Notes: generated by a model not told the origin, from the sequence alone. Counted from the first letter of the stretch, positions 52,210 through 61,699 are shown. The stretch is 64,000 nucleotides of DNA from Acerihabitans sp047324305 (GCF_047324305.1 NZ_CP178740.1:186001-250000), one strand, 5' to 3'. Translations and numbers: made by a program.

Positions 52210-53421
52210 TTAGAGATACTTGCGCATGACCAGGGTGGCGTTGGTGCCGCCGAACCCGAAACTGTTGGTCATTACCGTGGTCAGCCGCCGCTCGGTGGGT
52301 ACGGTGATGACATTCATGCCTTCGGCCTGCGGATCGAGCTCATCGATATTAATGCTCGGCGCGATGAAGTTATGCTCCAGCATCAGCAGGGTATAGATGG
52401 TTTCATGCACCCCCGCCGCGCCCAGGGAGTGGCCGGTCATGGCTTTGGTGGAGGAAAACGCCGGCTGCTGGCTGCCGAAGGTTTCACGGATGGCCCACAG
52501 TTCCTTGACATCGCCCACCGGCGTGGAGGTGCCGTGTACGTTAAGGTAATCGATCGGGGTATCGACGTCTTTCAGCGCCATCTGCATGCAGCGGATAGCC
52601 CCTTCCCCGGAAGGCGCCACCATGTCGGCGCCGTCGGAGTTGGCGCCGTACCCGATAATTTCGCCATAGATATGCGCGCCGCGCGCCAGCGCGTGTTCCA
52701 ATTCTTCCACCACGACGATACCGCCGCCGCCGGCGATGACGAAACCGTCGCGGTTGACGTCATAGGTACGGGACGCCCTGGCCGGGGTCTCGTTGTAGCG
52801 GGTAGACAGCGCGCCCATGGCGTCGAATTCGCAGGCCATTTCCCAGCACAATTCCTCGCCGCCGCCGGCAAACACCACGTCCTGCTTGCCCAGTTGGATC
52901 ATTTCCACCGCGTTGCCGATACAGTGCGCGGAGGTGGAGCAGGCGGAGCTGATGGAATAGTTGACGCCACGGATTTTAAACGGCGTCGCCAGGCAGGCGG
53001 ACACGCCGGAAGCCATGGCCTTGGTGACCATATAGGGGCCGACGCCGCGCAGGCCGCGCGCACGCATGCCGTCGGAACCGGCAACCTGGTTGCGCGGCGA
53101 GCCGCCGCCGGAACCGACGATGAGGCCGGTGCGATCGTTGGAAACCTGCTCGGGGCTTAGCCCGGAATCCTGGATAGCCTGCTCCATGGAAAGGTAGGCA
53201 TAAATGGAGGCATCACTCATGAAGCGCGCAATTTTACGATCGATCAGCCCGTTAGTATCAAGTTTAATATCCCCCCACACATGGCTGCGCATACCGGAAT
53301 CTTTCAATTCCTGGGAAAAAGTGATTCCGGAGCGGCCTTGTTGCAGAGATGCCAGGACTTCTTTCTGGTCATTACCAATACTCGATAAGATCCCCAGGCC
53401 GGTAATCACTGCACGTTTCAT
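52210..53421 (-). CDS. fabB: 3-oxoacyl-ACP synthase I
   Basis: Elongating condensing enzyme KAS I, required for unsaturated fatty acid synthesis. It has 403 residues (406 in E. coli). The catalytic triad is Cys161 (ISSACSTSAHC), a His near 296 (LNVHGTSTPVGD) and a His near 331 (MTGHSLGAAG), with the C-terminal FGFGGTNATLV. It is transcribed away from mnmC; the shared upstream region carries FabR and FadR sites, matching known E. coli control of fabB. Confidence 0.98.
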   Translation of the reverse strand: MKRAVITGLGILSSIGNDQKEVLASLQQGRSGITFSQELKDSGMRSHVWGDIKLDTNGLIDRKIARFMSDASIYAYLSMEQAIQDSGLSPEQVSNDRTGLIVGSGGGSPRNQVAGSDGMRARGLRGVGPYMVTKAMASGVSACLATPFKIRGVNYSISSACSTSAHCIGNAVEMIQLGKQDVVFAGGGEELCWEMACEFDAMGALSTRYNETPARASRTYDVNRDGFVIAGGGGIVVVEELEHALARGAHIYGEIIGYGANSDGADMVAPSGEGAIRCMQMALKDVDTPIDYLNVHGTSTPVGDVKELWAIRETFGSQQPAFSSTKAMTGHSLGAAGVHETIYTLLMLEHNFIAPSINIDELDPQAEGMNVITVPTERRLTTVMTNSFGFGGTNATLVMRKYL

Positions 53422-53465
53422 TTAATACCTCTTGTATTTATATATAAGATTCTGTGACGCACTTT

Positions 53466-53483
53466 AGCGTACAGTTGTACGCT
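53466..53483. promoter_or_regulatory. FabR operator of fabB
   Basis: AGCGTACAGTTGTACGCT is an 18-bp palindrome whose outer 8-bp arms are perfect; it matches the FabR consensus AGCGTACACGTGTTCGCT closely. It lies 45 bp upstream of the fabB ATG. Confidence 0.88.
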
Positions 53484-53484
53484 G

Positions 53485-53501
53485 AACAAGTCCGATCAGA
53501 C
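53485..53501. promoter_or_regulatory. FadR activator site of fabB
   Basis: On the minus strand GTCTGATCGGACTTGTT matches the FadR site type (CTGGTCCGACCTGTT-like) and directly abuts the FabR box, the arrangement known at fabA/fabB, where FadR activates and FabR represses. Confidence 0.8.
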
Positions 53502-53576
53502 GAAGTTTGCAAAATTTGCGCCGCAAAGCACACCTCGTTAAAATCTCAACATTTCTTGACAAAAGAGCCTTACGCC

Positions 53577-55595
53577 GTGAATCGCGCGCCTATCTGCAAC
53601 GCCATCCTTAATTGGAATGAAGACGGTACACCTGTATCCCGACAGTTTGATGACATCTACTTTTCCAGCCAGGATGGACTGGAAGAAACCCGCTATGTTT
53701 TTTTAGCCGGCAACGGACTGCCGGAGCGGTTTGCACAACATACGCGGGCATCGTTGGTGGTGGCGGAAACCGGCTTCGGCACCGGACTTAACTTTCTGGC
53801 GCTGTGGCAGGCCTTTGACCAGTTCAGACGGCGGCGGCCCGACGCGCCGCTGCGACGCCTGCACTTTATCAGCTTCGAGCAGTTCCCCCTGAAAATCGAG
53901 GATATGGCGCAGGCCCACGCGCGCTGGCCGGAGCTGGCCAGCTATGCCGCCGGGCTGCGCAGCCTTTGGCCGTTGCCGACGCCCGGTTGCCACCGGCTGA
54001 TCCTGGCGGACGGCGCCGTCACGCTGGATTTATGGTACGGCGAGATCAACGCGTTGCTGCCGCTTCTGGACGACAGCCTGTCCGGCCGGGTGGATGCGTG
54101 GTTCCTGGACGGCTTCGCCCCGGCGAAAAACGCCGGCATGTGGAGCGAAGCCTTGTTTCATGCCATGGTGCGATTCGCCGCGCCGCAGGGGACCTTCGCC
54201 ACCTTTACCGCCGCGGGATTTGTGCGGCGCGGCCTGCGCCAGGCGGGATTTACCGTCCTTAAGCCGCCGGGTTTCGGCCGCAAGCGGGAAATGCTGGCCG
54301 GCAGCCTGGCCGCGCCGCTGGCGACAGCGCCGCGCGCGCCCTGGTACGTCCGGCGCCCCGCGCGCGACCCGCTTGAGGTGGCGATTATCGGCGGGGGAAT
54401 TGCCGGCGCCCTGGCGGCGGAGGCCCTGCAGCGCCGCGGGTCGCGGGTGACTCTTTATTGCGCCGATAGCGGCCCGGCCCAGGGGGCGTCAGGCAATCGC
54501 CAGGGCGCCTTATATCCACTGCTGAATAATGAGGATGACGAGCTGGCGCAGTTTTTTGCCATCGCTTTTCCTTTCGCGCACCACTATTACCAGGAGTGCG
54601 CACGCCAGGGGGTCATCTTTGAGCACCAGTGGTGCGGCGTCACGCAACTGGCCTATGACGACCGATCCCGGCGCAAGCTGCGGCAAATCCTGGCCACGGA
54701 CTGGCCCGCGCAGCTCATCAGCGCGGTGGCCTGCGAAGACATGCCCGCGCTGACCGGGCTTGCCACCGGCAGCGGCGGGGTCACCTATCCGCTGGGAGGC
54801 TGGCTCAACCCCGCCCAATTCACCGCCGGCATCATCGCGCGCGCGCAGTCCCGCGGCATGGCGGTGCACTACGGCCATGAGGTGCGGGGATTAAACGCCG
54901 GCGCGGACGATTGGTTGCTGGATTTCGGCGCGGGGCGCCAGGCCCGCCATGCCACGGTGGTGCTGGCCGCCGGGCACCGCATGCTGCAATGGCCGATTAC
55001 CGCCCCGCTGCCGTTGACCAGCGTGCGCGGGCAGGTCAGCTATGTTCCCGACCAGCCGGCACTGCGGACCTTGAAGCAGGTGCTGTGTTATGACGGTTAC
55101 CTGACGCCCGCAAGCCCCGGCTTTCGCACCCACTGCCTGGGCGCCAGCGCCCGGCGCGACGACGAGGACATGACTTACCGCCCCGATGAGCAGCGGGCCA
55201 ACCGCGACCGGTTAATCGCCTCCCTGCCCGGGCAATCCTGGGCACAGTACGTTGATGTCAGCGCCGGCGAGGCACGCGCCAGCATACGCAGCAGCGCCAG
55301 GGATCATCTGCCCATGCTGGGCGGCGTGCCGGATTTTGCCGCCACCCAACGCGCGTATGGCGATCTGCCCGGACGCCTGCTGGCCGGCGAGGCGGTGGCG
55401 GACGCGCCGGTGTATGCAAATCTGTTTATGCTGGGCGGCCTGGGGTCGCGCGGTTTATGCACCGCCCCCTTGGCGGCGGAGATCCTGGCCGGCCAGATAT
55501 TCGGCGAGCCACTGCCGCTGAGCCTGGCGCAGTCGGCGGCATTAAGTCCCAATCGTTTTTGGCTGCGTAAAGTGTTAAAGGGGCGGCCGCTCTGA
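53577..55595 (+). CDS. mnmC: Bifunctional tRNA wobble-uridine modification enzyme MnmC
   Basis: Completes mnm5(s2)U34 in tRNA: a C-terminal FAD oxidase removes carboxymethyl and an N-terminal SAM methyltransferase methylates. The GTG at 53577 gives (M)NRAPICNAILNWNEDGTPVS and 672 residues (668 in E. coli). The open frame reaches 41 codons upstream, but that part contains the fabB operators. N-domain (1 to about 245): VAETGFGTGLNFLALWQAF and VDAWFLDGFAPAKN. C-domain (from about 262): VAIIGGGIAGALAAEAL dinucleotide fold and ASGNRQGALYPLL. Divergent from fabB. Confidence 0.96.
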   Translation: MNRAPICNAILNWNEDGTPVSRQFDDIYFSSQDGLEETRYVFLAGNGLPERFAQHTRASLVVAETGFGTGLNFLALWQAFDQFRRRRPDAPLRRLHFISFEQFPLKIEDMAQAHARWPELASYAAGLRSLWPLPTPGCHRLILADGAVTLDLWYGEINALLPLLDDSLSGRVDAWFLDGFAPAKNAGMWSEALFHAMVRFAAPQGTFATFTAAGFVRRGLRQAGFTVLKPPGFGRKREMLAGSLAAPLATAPRAPWYVRRPARDPLEVAIIGGGIAGALAAEALQRRGSRVTLYCADSGPAQGASGNRQGALYPLLNNEDDELAQFFAIAFPFAHHYYQECARQGVIFEHQWCGVTQLAYDDRSRRKLRQILATDWPAQLISAVACEDMPALTGLATGSGGVTYPLGGWLNPAQFTAGIIARAQSRGMAVHYGHEVRGLNAGADDWLLDFGAGRQARHATVVLAAGHRMLQWPITAPLPLTSVRGQVSYVPDQPALRTLKQVLCYDGYLTPASPGFRTHCLGASARRDDEDMTYRPDEQRANRDRLIASLPGQSWAQYVDVSAGEARASIRSSARDHLPMLGGVPDFAATQRAYGDLPGRLLAGEAVADAPVYANLFMLGGLGSRGLCTAPLAAEILAGQIFGEPLPLSLAQSAALSPNRFWLRKVLKGRPL

Positions 55596-55602
55596 CGCCT
55601 GT

Positions 55603-57678
55603 TCAGAATACCATATTCACCCTGCCCCACAGGGTCCTGCCCGGCTCGGTAATCGGCCTATCGGCCGTGTAGCCGAAGCCGCTGTTGCCCGCCAGGTTGA
55701 GGTGCTCGCTGTAGCGCTTGTCGAGGATATTGTCGACGCCGCTGCTGAGCTTGATGCCTTTGGTTAACCTGTAGGCCACATTGGCCGACAGGACGCCGAA
55801 GCCGGGGCTGGCGGCAAAATCCTTACCCGCCGCATTGCCCTGGTTGGCGGCGATGCGGCGCTGGGCGCTGACCACGCGCCATAGCGCGGTACTGCTAAAG
55901 CGTTGCCGTTCATAGGTCAGGCCGGCACGGGCGTCCAGCGGCGGCATCTGCGGCAACGGACGCCCGTCGCGGGTATTTTTGCCCCACGACCCGGCAAGGC
56001 TGGCGTCGGTTTTCCAGTGTTCGGCCAGCCGATACCCCATGCCCAGCTCCGCGCCCATGATATGGGCGCTGATATTGACCGCCTGGCTGCCGTAGGCATT
56101 GTTCGGGTCGTATTTGACTAAAATAAAATCATCCACCCGTCCGGCATAACCGGACAGCCACCCGTTAAAACCGCCATTCACGTAGTGCCAGCCGGCATCG
56201 ATCTGGGTGGTTTTTTCACTTTTCAGCGCGGCAAAGGGATCGGATCCCGGCCGCGGTCCGGCTTTGGGTTTGAATAATTCCCAATAATCCGGAAAACGTT
56301 CGGTATAACCTATGCCCGCATACCACAGCAGCGGCGCGCTCAGCTGCTGCTCGTAACGGATAAAGCCCGCGGGCAGGATTGCGGCGCGCGACCGCGACCC
56401 CGTATCATCATATTTGTCCGCCAGGCTGCGATCGAGGCGCGCGCCGCCGATAATACGGTTATGCCCGGAGGCATGCCAGGTCAGCTCGCTGAACACGCCG
56501 TAATCCTGAAAAAGCGCATCCCGGTCCCAGCCGGTGCTTTTTTTGACGCGATGCGTGTTGGTTTGCATGTCCGCGCCGGACTGCAGCTGGAAATCGGTCC
56601 ACAGCCAGGTGCCGGCGGCGCGCCCCCCCAGGGTGCGGCGATCCGGGTTACTGCGCCGGGCGGCGTTTGGCGGCCCCTGGCGTGCGCGCATCTTGCAGCA
56701 GCCGGCGGCGGCCGGCTGCTGCACGGGAGAGCGCAGGCTGGTGTTGTCCATGACATGATTGGCATAGCTGTAGTAGAGCTGGGCCTCGACCCGGTCCAGC
56801 ACATCACCGATACCGGTTTTCTCAAAGCGCGCGCCCAGGCTTTCGCGTTTGATTTGCGCGCCGTCCATGCCCCGGCCCGCATAACTGGCCTCGCCGTTGC
56901 CGCGGCCCATGGTCAGCTCCATCCGGGTGGCGTCATCCGGCGTCCAGCCCAGCGCCAGATCGCCGTTCCATTTATCCCAGCGCGAGGGCACGCGCCGTCC
57001 CGCGCCGTCGCGATAGTCGCCGGCGCGGGACTGGTTGGCGGACAGTTGCATATAGCCCAGCGCATTGCCCACGGCGGCCTGGACAGTTTCATCCCGGCGC
57101 CCGTTGGATCCCGCCAGCAGGCCAAGCTGGGTTTTTACGCCGGCCTTATCGAAATGCGGAAAGACGCGTTCGAAACGCAGGGTGCCCGCCGAGGAGCCCG
57201 GCCCCCACAGAACGGTTTGCGGGCCTTTGACCAGGGTCAGGACATCATAGCTTTCCGGGGAGATATAGGCGGTCGGCGCATCCATGCGGCTTGGGCAGGT
57301 ACCGAGGATTTCCGCGCCGTCGGCGAGTATTTTCAGCCTGGATCCGAACATGCCGCGAAAAACCGGATCGCCGTTGGTGCCGCCGTTGCGGATCTGGGCG
57401 AAGCCGGGAATGGTTTTAAGGTAACCGGCGCCATCGCTGGCCGGCAACGGCTGGCGCGGCGTCTTGGGGGACGTGACGACGGTCAGCGGGGAATGCAATG
57501 GCGCGGTTACCGTTATCACATCGCTGTCGGCGATGACCGGCGGCGCGGCGGCGGACGGCGCGGGCACAGTATGGGCGACGGCGTGGTGGGCCGCCACCAG
57601 GGTAAATAACGGTATCAGGCCGGTCAGACGGCGCGGCGGACAGGTGTCTTTAGGGTGTATGGGGTAGCCAGACATCAT
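55603..57678 (-). CDS. TonB-dependent copper receptor (OprC/NosA type)
   Basis: Outer-membrane TonB-dependent receptor of the copper subgroup, 691 residues. It has an N-terminal signal region (LIPLFTLVAAHHAVA) and a TonB-box-like SDVITVTAP near residue 52. The plug carries the subgroup signature LKTIPGFAQIRNGGTNGDPV, GTCPSRMDAPTAYISPESYD and VKGPQTVLWGPGSSAGT (about 85-170). A beta-barrel follows, ending in RVNMVF with terminal Phe. Known family members bind or import copper. In the loop where OprC proteins are Met-rich this protein instead has AAAGCCKMRARQG (about 323-335). Not part of the E. coli gene order here. No copper regulator adjoins. Confidence 0.88.
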   Translation of the reverse strand: MMSGYPIHPKDTCPPRRLTGLIPLFTLVAAHHAVAHTVPAPSAAAPPVIADSDVITVTAPLHSPLTVVTSPKTPRQPLPASDGAGYLKTIPGFAQIRNGGTNGDPVFRGMFGSRLKILADGAEILGTCPSRMDAPTAYISPESYDVLTLVKGPQTVLWGPGSSAGTLRFERVFPHFDKAGVKTQLGLLAGSNGRRDETVQAAVGNALGYMQLSANQSRAGDYRDGAGRRVPSRWDKWNGDLALGWTPDDATRMELTMGRGNGEASYAGRGMDGAQIKRESLGARFEKTGIGDVLDRVEAQLYYSYANHVMDNTSLRSPVQQPAAAGCCKMRARQGPPNAARRSNPDRRTLGGRAAGTWLWTDFQLQSGADMQTNTHRVKKSTGWDRDALFQDYGVFSELTWHASGHNRIIGGARLDRSLADKYDDTGSRSRAAILPAGFIRYEQQLSAPLLWYAGIGYTERFPDYWELFKPKAGPRPGSDPFAALKSEKTTQIDAGWHYVNGGFNGWLSGYAGRVDDFILVKYDPNNAYGSQAVNISAHIMGAELGMGYRLAEHWKTDASLAGSWGKNTRDGRPLPQMPPLDARAGLTYERQRFSSTALWRVVSAQRRIAANQGNAAGKDFAASPGFGVLSANVAYRLTKGIKLSSGVDNILDKRYSEHLNLAGNSGFGYTADRPITEPGRTLWGRVNMVF

Positions 57679-57981
57679 CGTTCCTTGTGATTGAGTTTCT
57701 GCTTCCTGATAAGACGGAGGTAAGGGTGCTACCGGCGCGGACGGCCAGGCCTGTCAATGTCCGGCGGAAGGGGATGGCGCGTTGGCGTGATTCAGGGGGG
57801 AACGGGTATGTGCCGGCGGTACGCGCGGCAGGGATACACGGGCGTTCACGCGGCGAGCCGCAGGAAATAACGCCGCAAATGCTACTGTAACAAGGTCTGT
57901 AAATTGGCGCCATCAGCCTGAAAAACGTCCATCACGTTAATGCGGGATTGTACGTGATAGGCCAGGATGGCGTGTGATAAC
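57679..57981. promoter_or_regulatory. Receptor-yfcL intergenic region
   Basis: 303 bp without a gene, upstream of the copper receptor. It contains an AAGGA ribosome site just before the receptor ATG and an ATCACGT...ACGTGAT dyad at about 57931-57959. I found no clear CueR, Fur or Zur box. Confidence 0.4.
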
Positions 57982-58278
57982 TTAAATTTCGTTTATCGTT
58001 GGTACGGCTTTGGCCTGTTCATACAGCCGGTGCCACATGCCCAGCACCAGTACCTGATCCGGCGGCGACAGTTCACCATTGCCGATAGCCTTGGCCAGGC
58101 AGGCCTGTACCCGATCGTGCAGCGCTTCAAGGGTATGCTCGTTATTTTCCTCCGCTTCGGCGACCGCCAGCGTCAGGTGGCCGCGCAAATAGCCGCCGGC
58201 AAATAATTCATCGTCGGTGGCGTGCTCCACCATATCGTCAATTAACGCCAGGATACGCGTTTCAAAAGTTACGATCAT
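57982..58278 (-). CDS. yfcL: Conserved small protein YfcL
   Basis: YfcL-family protein, 98 residues (92 in E. coli), starting MIVTFETRILALIDDMVEHA, with the conserved ATDDELFAGGYLRGHLTLAVAE (given here in part). It is acidic, helical and cytosolic. Function unknown. It follows epmC by 9 bp, so the two are co-transcribed as in E. coli. Confidence 0.92.
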   Translation of the reverse strand: MIVTFETRILALIDDMVEHATDDELFAGGYLRGHLTLAVAEAEENNEHTLEALHDRVQACLAKAIGNGELSPPDQVLVLGMWHRLYEQAKAVPTINEI

Positions 58279-58287
58279 CGAATGTCC

Positions 58288-58863
58288 TCATTCATTATGC
58301 AACGTCGGGGCGGCATCTATCGCGACCGGGGAACGGAACTGGCTCCGCGTTAACGGCGGGGTATGGTAAAACGCATGCAACGCCTGGATAAAACAGGCCG
58401 CACGGTCAGGAATACCCTGGTCGAGATAGCGGATGACCTGCCCATGCACCAAGCGCTGGAACGCGATACGGTCCGGCTCGCTATCGCCATTGAGATTATC
58501 GCAGCTGACATTGAAGGGAAACCCCGCCGCCGCACAAAATAGCCATTCCAGGGCCTGGGGCTTGATTTCCACCTGCTCGAACTGGCGCTGCGTGGTGTCG
58601 TCGCGCCCGTCCGGGCAGTACCAATAGCCAAAATCCACCATTAGCCGGCGCCTGGCGCCGGCGATACACCAATGGGAGATTTCATGCATGGCGCTGGCGT
58701 AATAGCCATGGGCAAAAACAATGCGGTGAAAAGGCAGATCCCCATCGGCCGGCAGGTAAATGGGTTCGTCATCGCCCCTGATTAGCCGGGTGTTAAGCGT
58801 GTCGGCAAAACAGCCGTCGAACAAGGCGATCAGGTGCTGAACATCATGGGTTTCGCTAGACAT
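58288..58863 (-). CDS. epmC: EF-P hydroxylase EpmC
   Basis: Hydroxylates the beta-lysyl-lysine of elongation factor P (last step after EpmA and EpmB). The ATG at 58863 gives MSSETHDVQHLIALFDGCFA and 191 residues (182 in E. coli). An upstream extension overlapping yfcA lacks homology. The metal-site-like HEISHWCIAGARRR (about 74-87) and VDFGYWYCPDGRDD (about 91-104) are intact. Neighbours are yfcA upstream and yfcL downstream. Role inferred from the orthologue. Confidence 0.94.
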   Translation of the reverse strand: MSSETHDVQHLIALFDGCFADTLNTRLIRGDDEPIYLPADGDLPFHRIVFAHGYYASAMHEISHWCIAGARRRLMVDFGYWYCPDGRDDTTQRQFEQVEIKPQALEWLFCAAAGFPFNVSCDNLNGDSEPDRIAFQRLVHGQVIRYLDQGIPDRAACFIQALHAFYHTPPLTRSQFRSPVAIDAAPTLHNE

Positions 58864-58879
58864 AATCTCGGTTCGGTTA

Positions 58880-59704
58880 TCACAATGAAGACAGCCAGAG
58901 CGCAATCGCCGCGCCATGGCTATCGTACAAAAGTTTCAGGCTCATCAGGAGCGATACCACCACGATGGTCGGGCGTATCAGCCGTTGCCCCTTGGTCAGC
59001 ACCATGCGGGCGCCCATGCGCGCGCCCAGGATTTGCCCGGCCAGCATGACGACGCCCACGCTCCACACCACCTTGCCGGCAAAGATAAACAGCAGCAGTC
59101 CGCCCAGATTGGAGGTGAAGTTAAGCACCTTGGCATGGGCCGTGGATTTCGCCAGGTTAAAGCCGCACAGCGTCACGTAGGCCAGCGCATAAAAAGAGCC
59201 GGCGCCGGGGCCGAAAAACCCGTCATAAAAGCCGACGCCACACCCGGCCACCAGCGCAAACGGCCAGGCGGACAGGCGGCGCTTGCGATCGTCCTCGCCG
59301 ATATGCGGCATCAGCAGAAAATACAAGCCGATGCCTATCACCAGCAGCGGCAATACCTGGCGCAACAGGTCGGCGCGCAGATGCTGGATCAGTATCGCGC
59401 CGGTCATCGAGCCGATAAACGTCATGGCGATGGTCAGCTTCTGGTTGCCGATATCCACCGCCCGCTGGCGCACAAAATAAAGACTGGCGGAGAAGGAACC
59501 GCCCACCGACTGCAGTTTGTTGGTGCCCAGCGTCTGCGCCGGCGACAATCCCGCCGCCAGCAGCACCGGCAGGGTAATTAACCCGCCGCCGCCGGCAATG
59601 GAGTCGATAAACCCCGCCAGCATGCTGACGAAAAACAACAAGGCAAACACCAGCGGGGAAACCGCTAACCAATCCATGAATGAATCCAGTGGTAAAAAAC
59701 CCAT
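58880..59704 (-). CDS. yfcA: TSUP-family membrane transporter YfcA
   Basis: Sulfite/sulfonate exporter TauE/SafE (TSUP) family protein, 274 residues (269 in E. coli), with about eight helices. Signature segments: LAGFIDSIAGGGGLITLPVL (about 25-44) and GFYDGFFGPGAGSFYALAYV (about 157-176), the internal-repeat motifs of the family. The start at 59704 has only a weak ribosome site; an in-frame ATG at 59677 (MDWLAVSPL) is an alternative. Substrate unknown. It lies between mepA and epmC. Confidence 0.93.
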   Translation of the reverse strand: MGFLPLDSFMDWLAVSPLVFALLFFVSMLAGFIDSIAGGGGLITLPVLLAAGLSPAQTLGTNKLQSVGGSFSASLYFVRQRAVDIGNQKLTIAMTFIGSMTGAILIQHLRADLLRQVLPLLVIGIGLYFLLMPHIGEDDRKRRLSAWPFALVAGCGVGFYDGFFGPGAGSFYALAYVTLCGFNLAKSTAHAKVLNFTSNLGGLLLFIFAGKVVWSVGVVMLAGQILGARMGARMVLTKGQRLIRPTIVVVSLLMSLKLLYDSHGAAIALWLSSL

Positions 59705-59778
59705 ACCCGCCCGGCATGAAGCCGGGCGGCGCCAACCGGCGCCCGTGCCGGACGCTCCCCGGCCCGCGGCGGCATCGG

Positions 59779-60612
59779 TTATTGCGTGATCAGATGGCGA
59801 TCCAATAGCGCCTGACAGGATGCCGGCAGCGGCGGCGGCGTTTTTTTCACCGGCGGCACGCCCGGTTTCGGCGGCAGGAACCAGCTGTCGAGCTCGGCGC
59901 CGCAGCCGTCGCCGGCGGGCGGCGGCGCCTGCTCACGGCATTCCAGGCTGTCGGCGGGACAGCGCAGGCGCACGTGCATATGGGCGCGATGGCCAAACCA
60001 CGGGCGTACCTTGGCCAGCCAGCCGCGATCATCGCCCGCCACCCGGCACAGCTGCTTTTTAATCGCCGGGCTGACAAAAATCCGCGTGACCTCGCTGTCT
60101 TCGGCGGCCAGTTTGATCAGCATCGCGGTTTGCGGCTGCCATACCGCCGGATTAACATCGCGGCCGTTAGCCGTCACCAGATCCAGGGGCTGCGGTTTGA
60201 GCAACTGCTGCGCCGTCCAGCGCTGGCGCGGCAGCTGCAGCCAGATATCCACGTCCAGGCCCGACTGATGGCTGGCGTGGCCGCTGCCGAAACGGCCGCC
60301 CGCGGGCATGGCCATATCGCCCACCAGCAGCACGTCGCCCAGGTTGAGATGGCGGATCTGATTGCTCAGGCGCAGGATAAACATCAGCAGATCGGGATGG
60401 CCGTAAAAGCGCCGCTGGTCCGGGCGCAAGACCTGGTAGTTGGCCGCCTGCAGCTGCAGCGGCTGCGCGCCGATAATGCAGCCGTTGGCGAACTCGCCGA
60501 TGGCCTGCGCCGGTCCGGGAACCGGATGATTGATGCTCTGCCACGGCGTTGGCGCCGCAAACACCTGGACGGAGGCCAGGGCCAGTAATCCGACTATCCA
60601 TTGCCGCATCAT
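59779..60612 (-). CDS. mepA: Murein DD-endopeptidase MepA
   Basis: Periplasmic penicillin-insensitive endopeptidase cutting D-Ala-mDAP cross-links. It has a signal peptide (MMRQWIVGLLALASVQVFA, about 19 residues) and 277 residues in total (274 in E. coli). LAS-type zinc ligands are visible: GHASHQSGLDVDIW (His and Asp, about 111-124) and RAHMHVRLRCPADSLEC (His, about 210-226). Paired cysteines CIIGA, CRVAG, CPADSLEC, GDGCGAE and CQALL fit the known disulfides. It follows aroC by 1 bp, as in E. coli aroC-mepA. Confidence 0.95.
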   Translation of the reverse strand: MMRQWIVGLLALASVQVFAAPTPWQSINHPVPGPAQAIGEFANGCIIGAQPLQLQAANYQVLRPDQRRFYGHPDLLMFILRLSNQIRHLNLGDVLLVGDMAMPAGGRFGSGHASHQSGLDVDIWLQLPRQRWTAQQLLKPQPLDLVTANGRDVNPAVWQPQTAMLIKLAAEDSEVTRIFVSPAIKKQLCRVAGDDRGWLAKVRPWFGHRAHMHVRLRCPADSLECREQAPPPAGDGCGAELDSWFLPPKPGVPPVKKTPPPLPASCQALLDRHLITQ

Positions 60613-60613
60613 A

Positions 60614-61699
60614 TTACCACTGAGGAAGGGTTGAGTTGACATCGCCGCACTGCGCGCGCTGGCGCAGGAAGTGGTCCATTAATACCATCGCCATCATCGC
60701 CTCGGCGATGGGCACCGCCCGGATGCCCACGCAGGGGTCATGGCGGCCGCGCGTCACCATTTCCACCTGCTCGCCGGCGCGGTTAATGGTCTGGCCAGGC
60801 ACCATGATGCTGGAAGTGGGTTTCAGTGCCAGATGGGCGAGTATCGCCTGGCCGCTGCTGATGCCCCCCAATACGCCGCCGGCATGGTTGCTGGTAAATC
60901 CCCGCGGCGTGATTTCGTCGCGGTTTTCACTTCCCCGCTTGGCCACCACCGCAAAGCCGTCGCCGATTTCCACGCCCTTCACCGCGTTAATGCTCATGAG
61001 GGCATGGGCCAAATCGGCGTCCAGACGGTCGAACACCGGCTCGCCGAGGCCCGCGGGCACATGCTCCGCCACCACCGTGACTTTGGCGCCGATGGAGTCG
61101 CCCTCTTTCTTCAGGGCGCGCATCAGTTCGTCCAACGCCTCCAGCCGGTCCGGATCGGGACAGAAAAACGGATTTTGCCCGACCTGGTCCCAATCTTTCA
61201 GCTCGCAGGCGATGTCGCCCATCTGCGCCAGGTAGCCGCGCACCGTCACGCCGAATTTTTGCGCCAGGTATTTTTTAGCAATCGCACCCGCCGCCACCCG
61301 CATGGCGGTTTCCCGCGCCGACGAGCGGCCGCCGCCGCGATAATCGCGCACGCCGTATTTCACCTCGTAGGTGTAATCGGCATGGCCGGGACGGAAGACA
61401 TCCTTGATGGCGCTGTAGTCCTGCGAGCGCTGATCGGTGTTTTCAATCAACAGGCCGATGCTGGTGCCGGTCGTCACCCCCTCGAACACGCCGGACAGGA
61501 TCTTCACCTGATCCGCCTCGCGCCGCTGGGTGGTATAGCGCGAGGTGCCGGGCTTGCGCCGGTCCAGATCCTGCTGCAGGTCTGCCTCGGTCAGGGGCAG
61601 GCCCGGCGGCACGCCGTCGACGACGCACCCCAGCGCCACCCCATGGGATTCACCGAAGGTGGTGACGCGAAATAATTGGCCGATACTATTCCCTGCCAT
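60614..61699 (-). CDS. aroC: Chorismate synthase
   Basis: Last step of the shikimate pathway, 5-enolpyruvylshikimate-3-phosphate to chorismate, using reduced FMN. The 361 residues equal the E. coli length. Signatures: GESHGVALGCVVDGVPPG (about 15-32, catalytic His17-type), RPGHADYTYEVKYG (about 107-120), RGGGRSSARETA (about 125-136) and GGISSGQAI. It lies between prmB (37-bp gap) and mepA. Confidence 0.98.
   Translation of the reverse strand: MAGNSIGQLFRVTTFGESHGVALGCVVDGVPPGLPLTEADLQQDLDRRKPGTSRYTTQRREADQVKILSGVFEGVTTGTSIGLLIENTDQRSQDYSAIKDVFRPGHADYTYEVKYGVRDYRGGGRSSARETAMRVAAGAIAKKYLAQKFGVTVRGYLAQMGDIACELKDWDQVGQNPFFCPDPDRLEALDELMRALKKEGDSIGAKVTVVAEHVPAGLGEPVFDRLDADLAHALMSINAVKGVEIGDGFAVVAKRGSENRDEITPRGFTSNHAGGVLGGISSGQAILAHLALKPTSSIMVPGQTINRAGEQVEMVTRGRHDPCVGIRAVPIAEAMMAMVLMDHFLRQRAQCGDVNSTLPQW

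Noticed and set aside
53454..53576. 41-codon N-terminal extension of MnmC
   Set aside because: It would encode the FabR and FadR operators; family alignment starts at the GTG at 53577.
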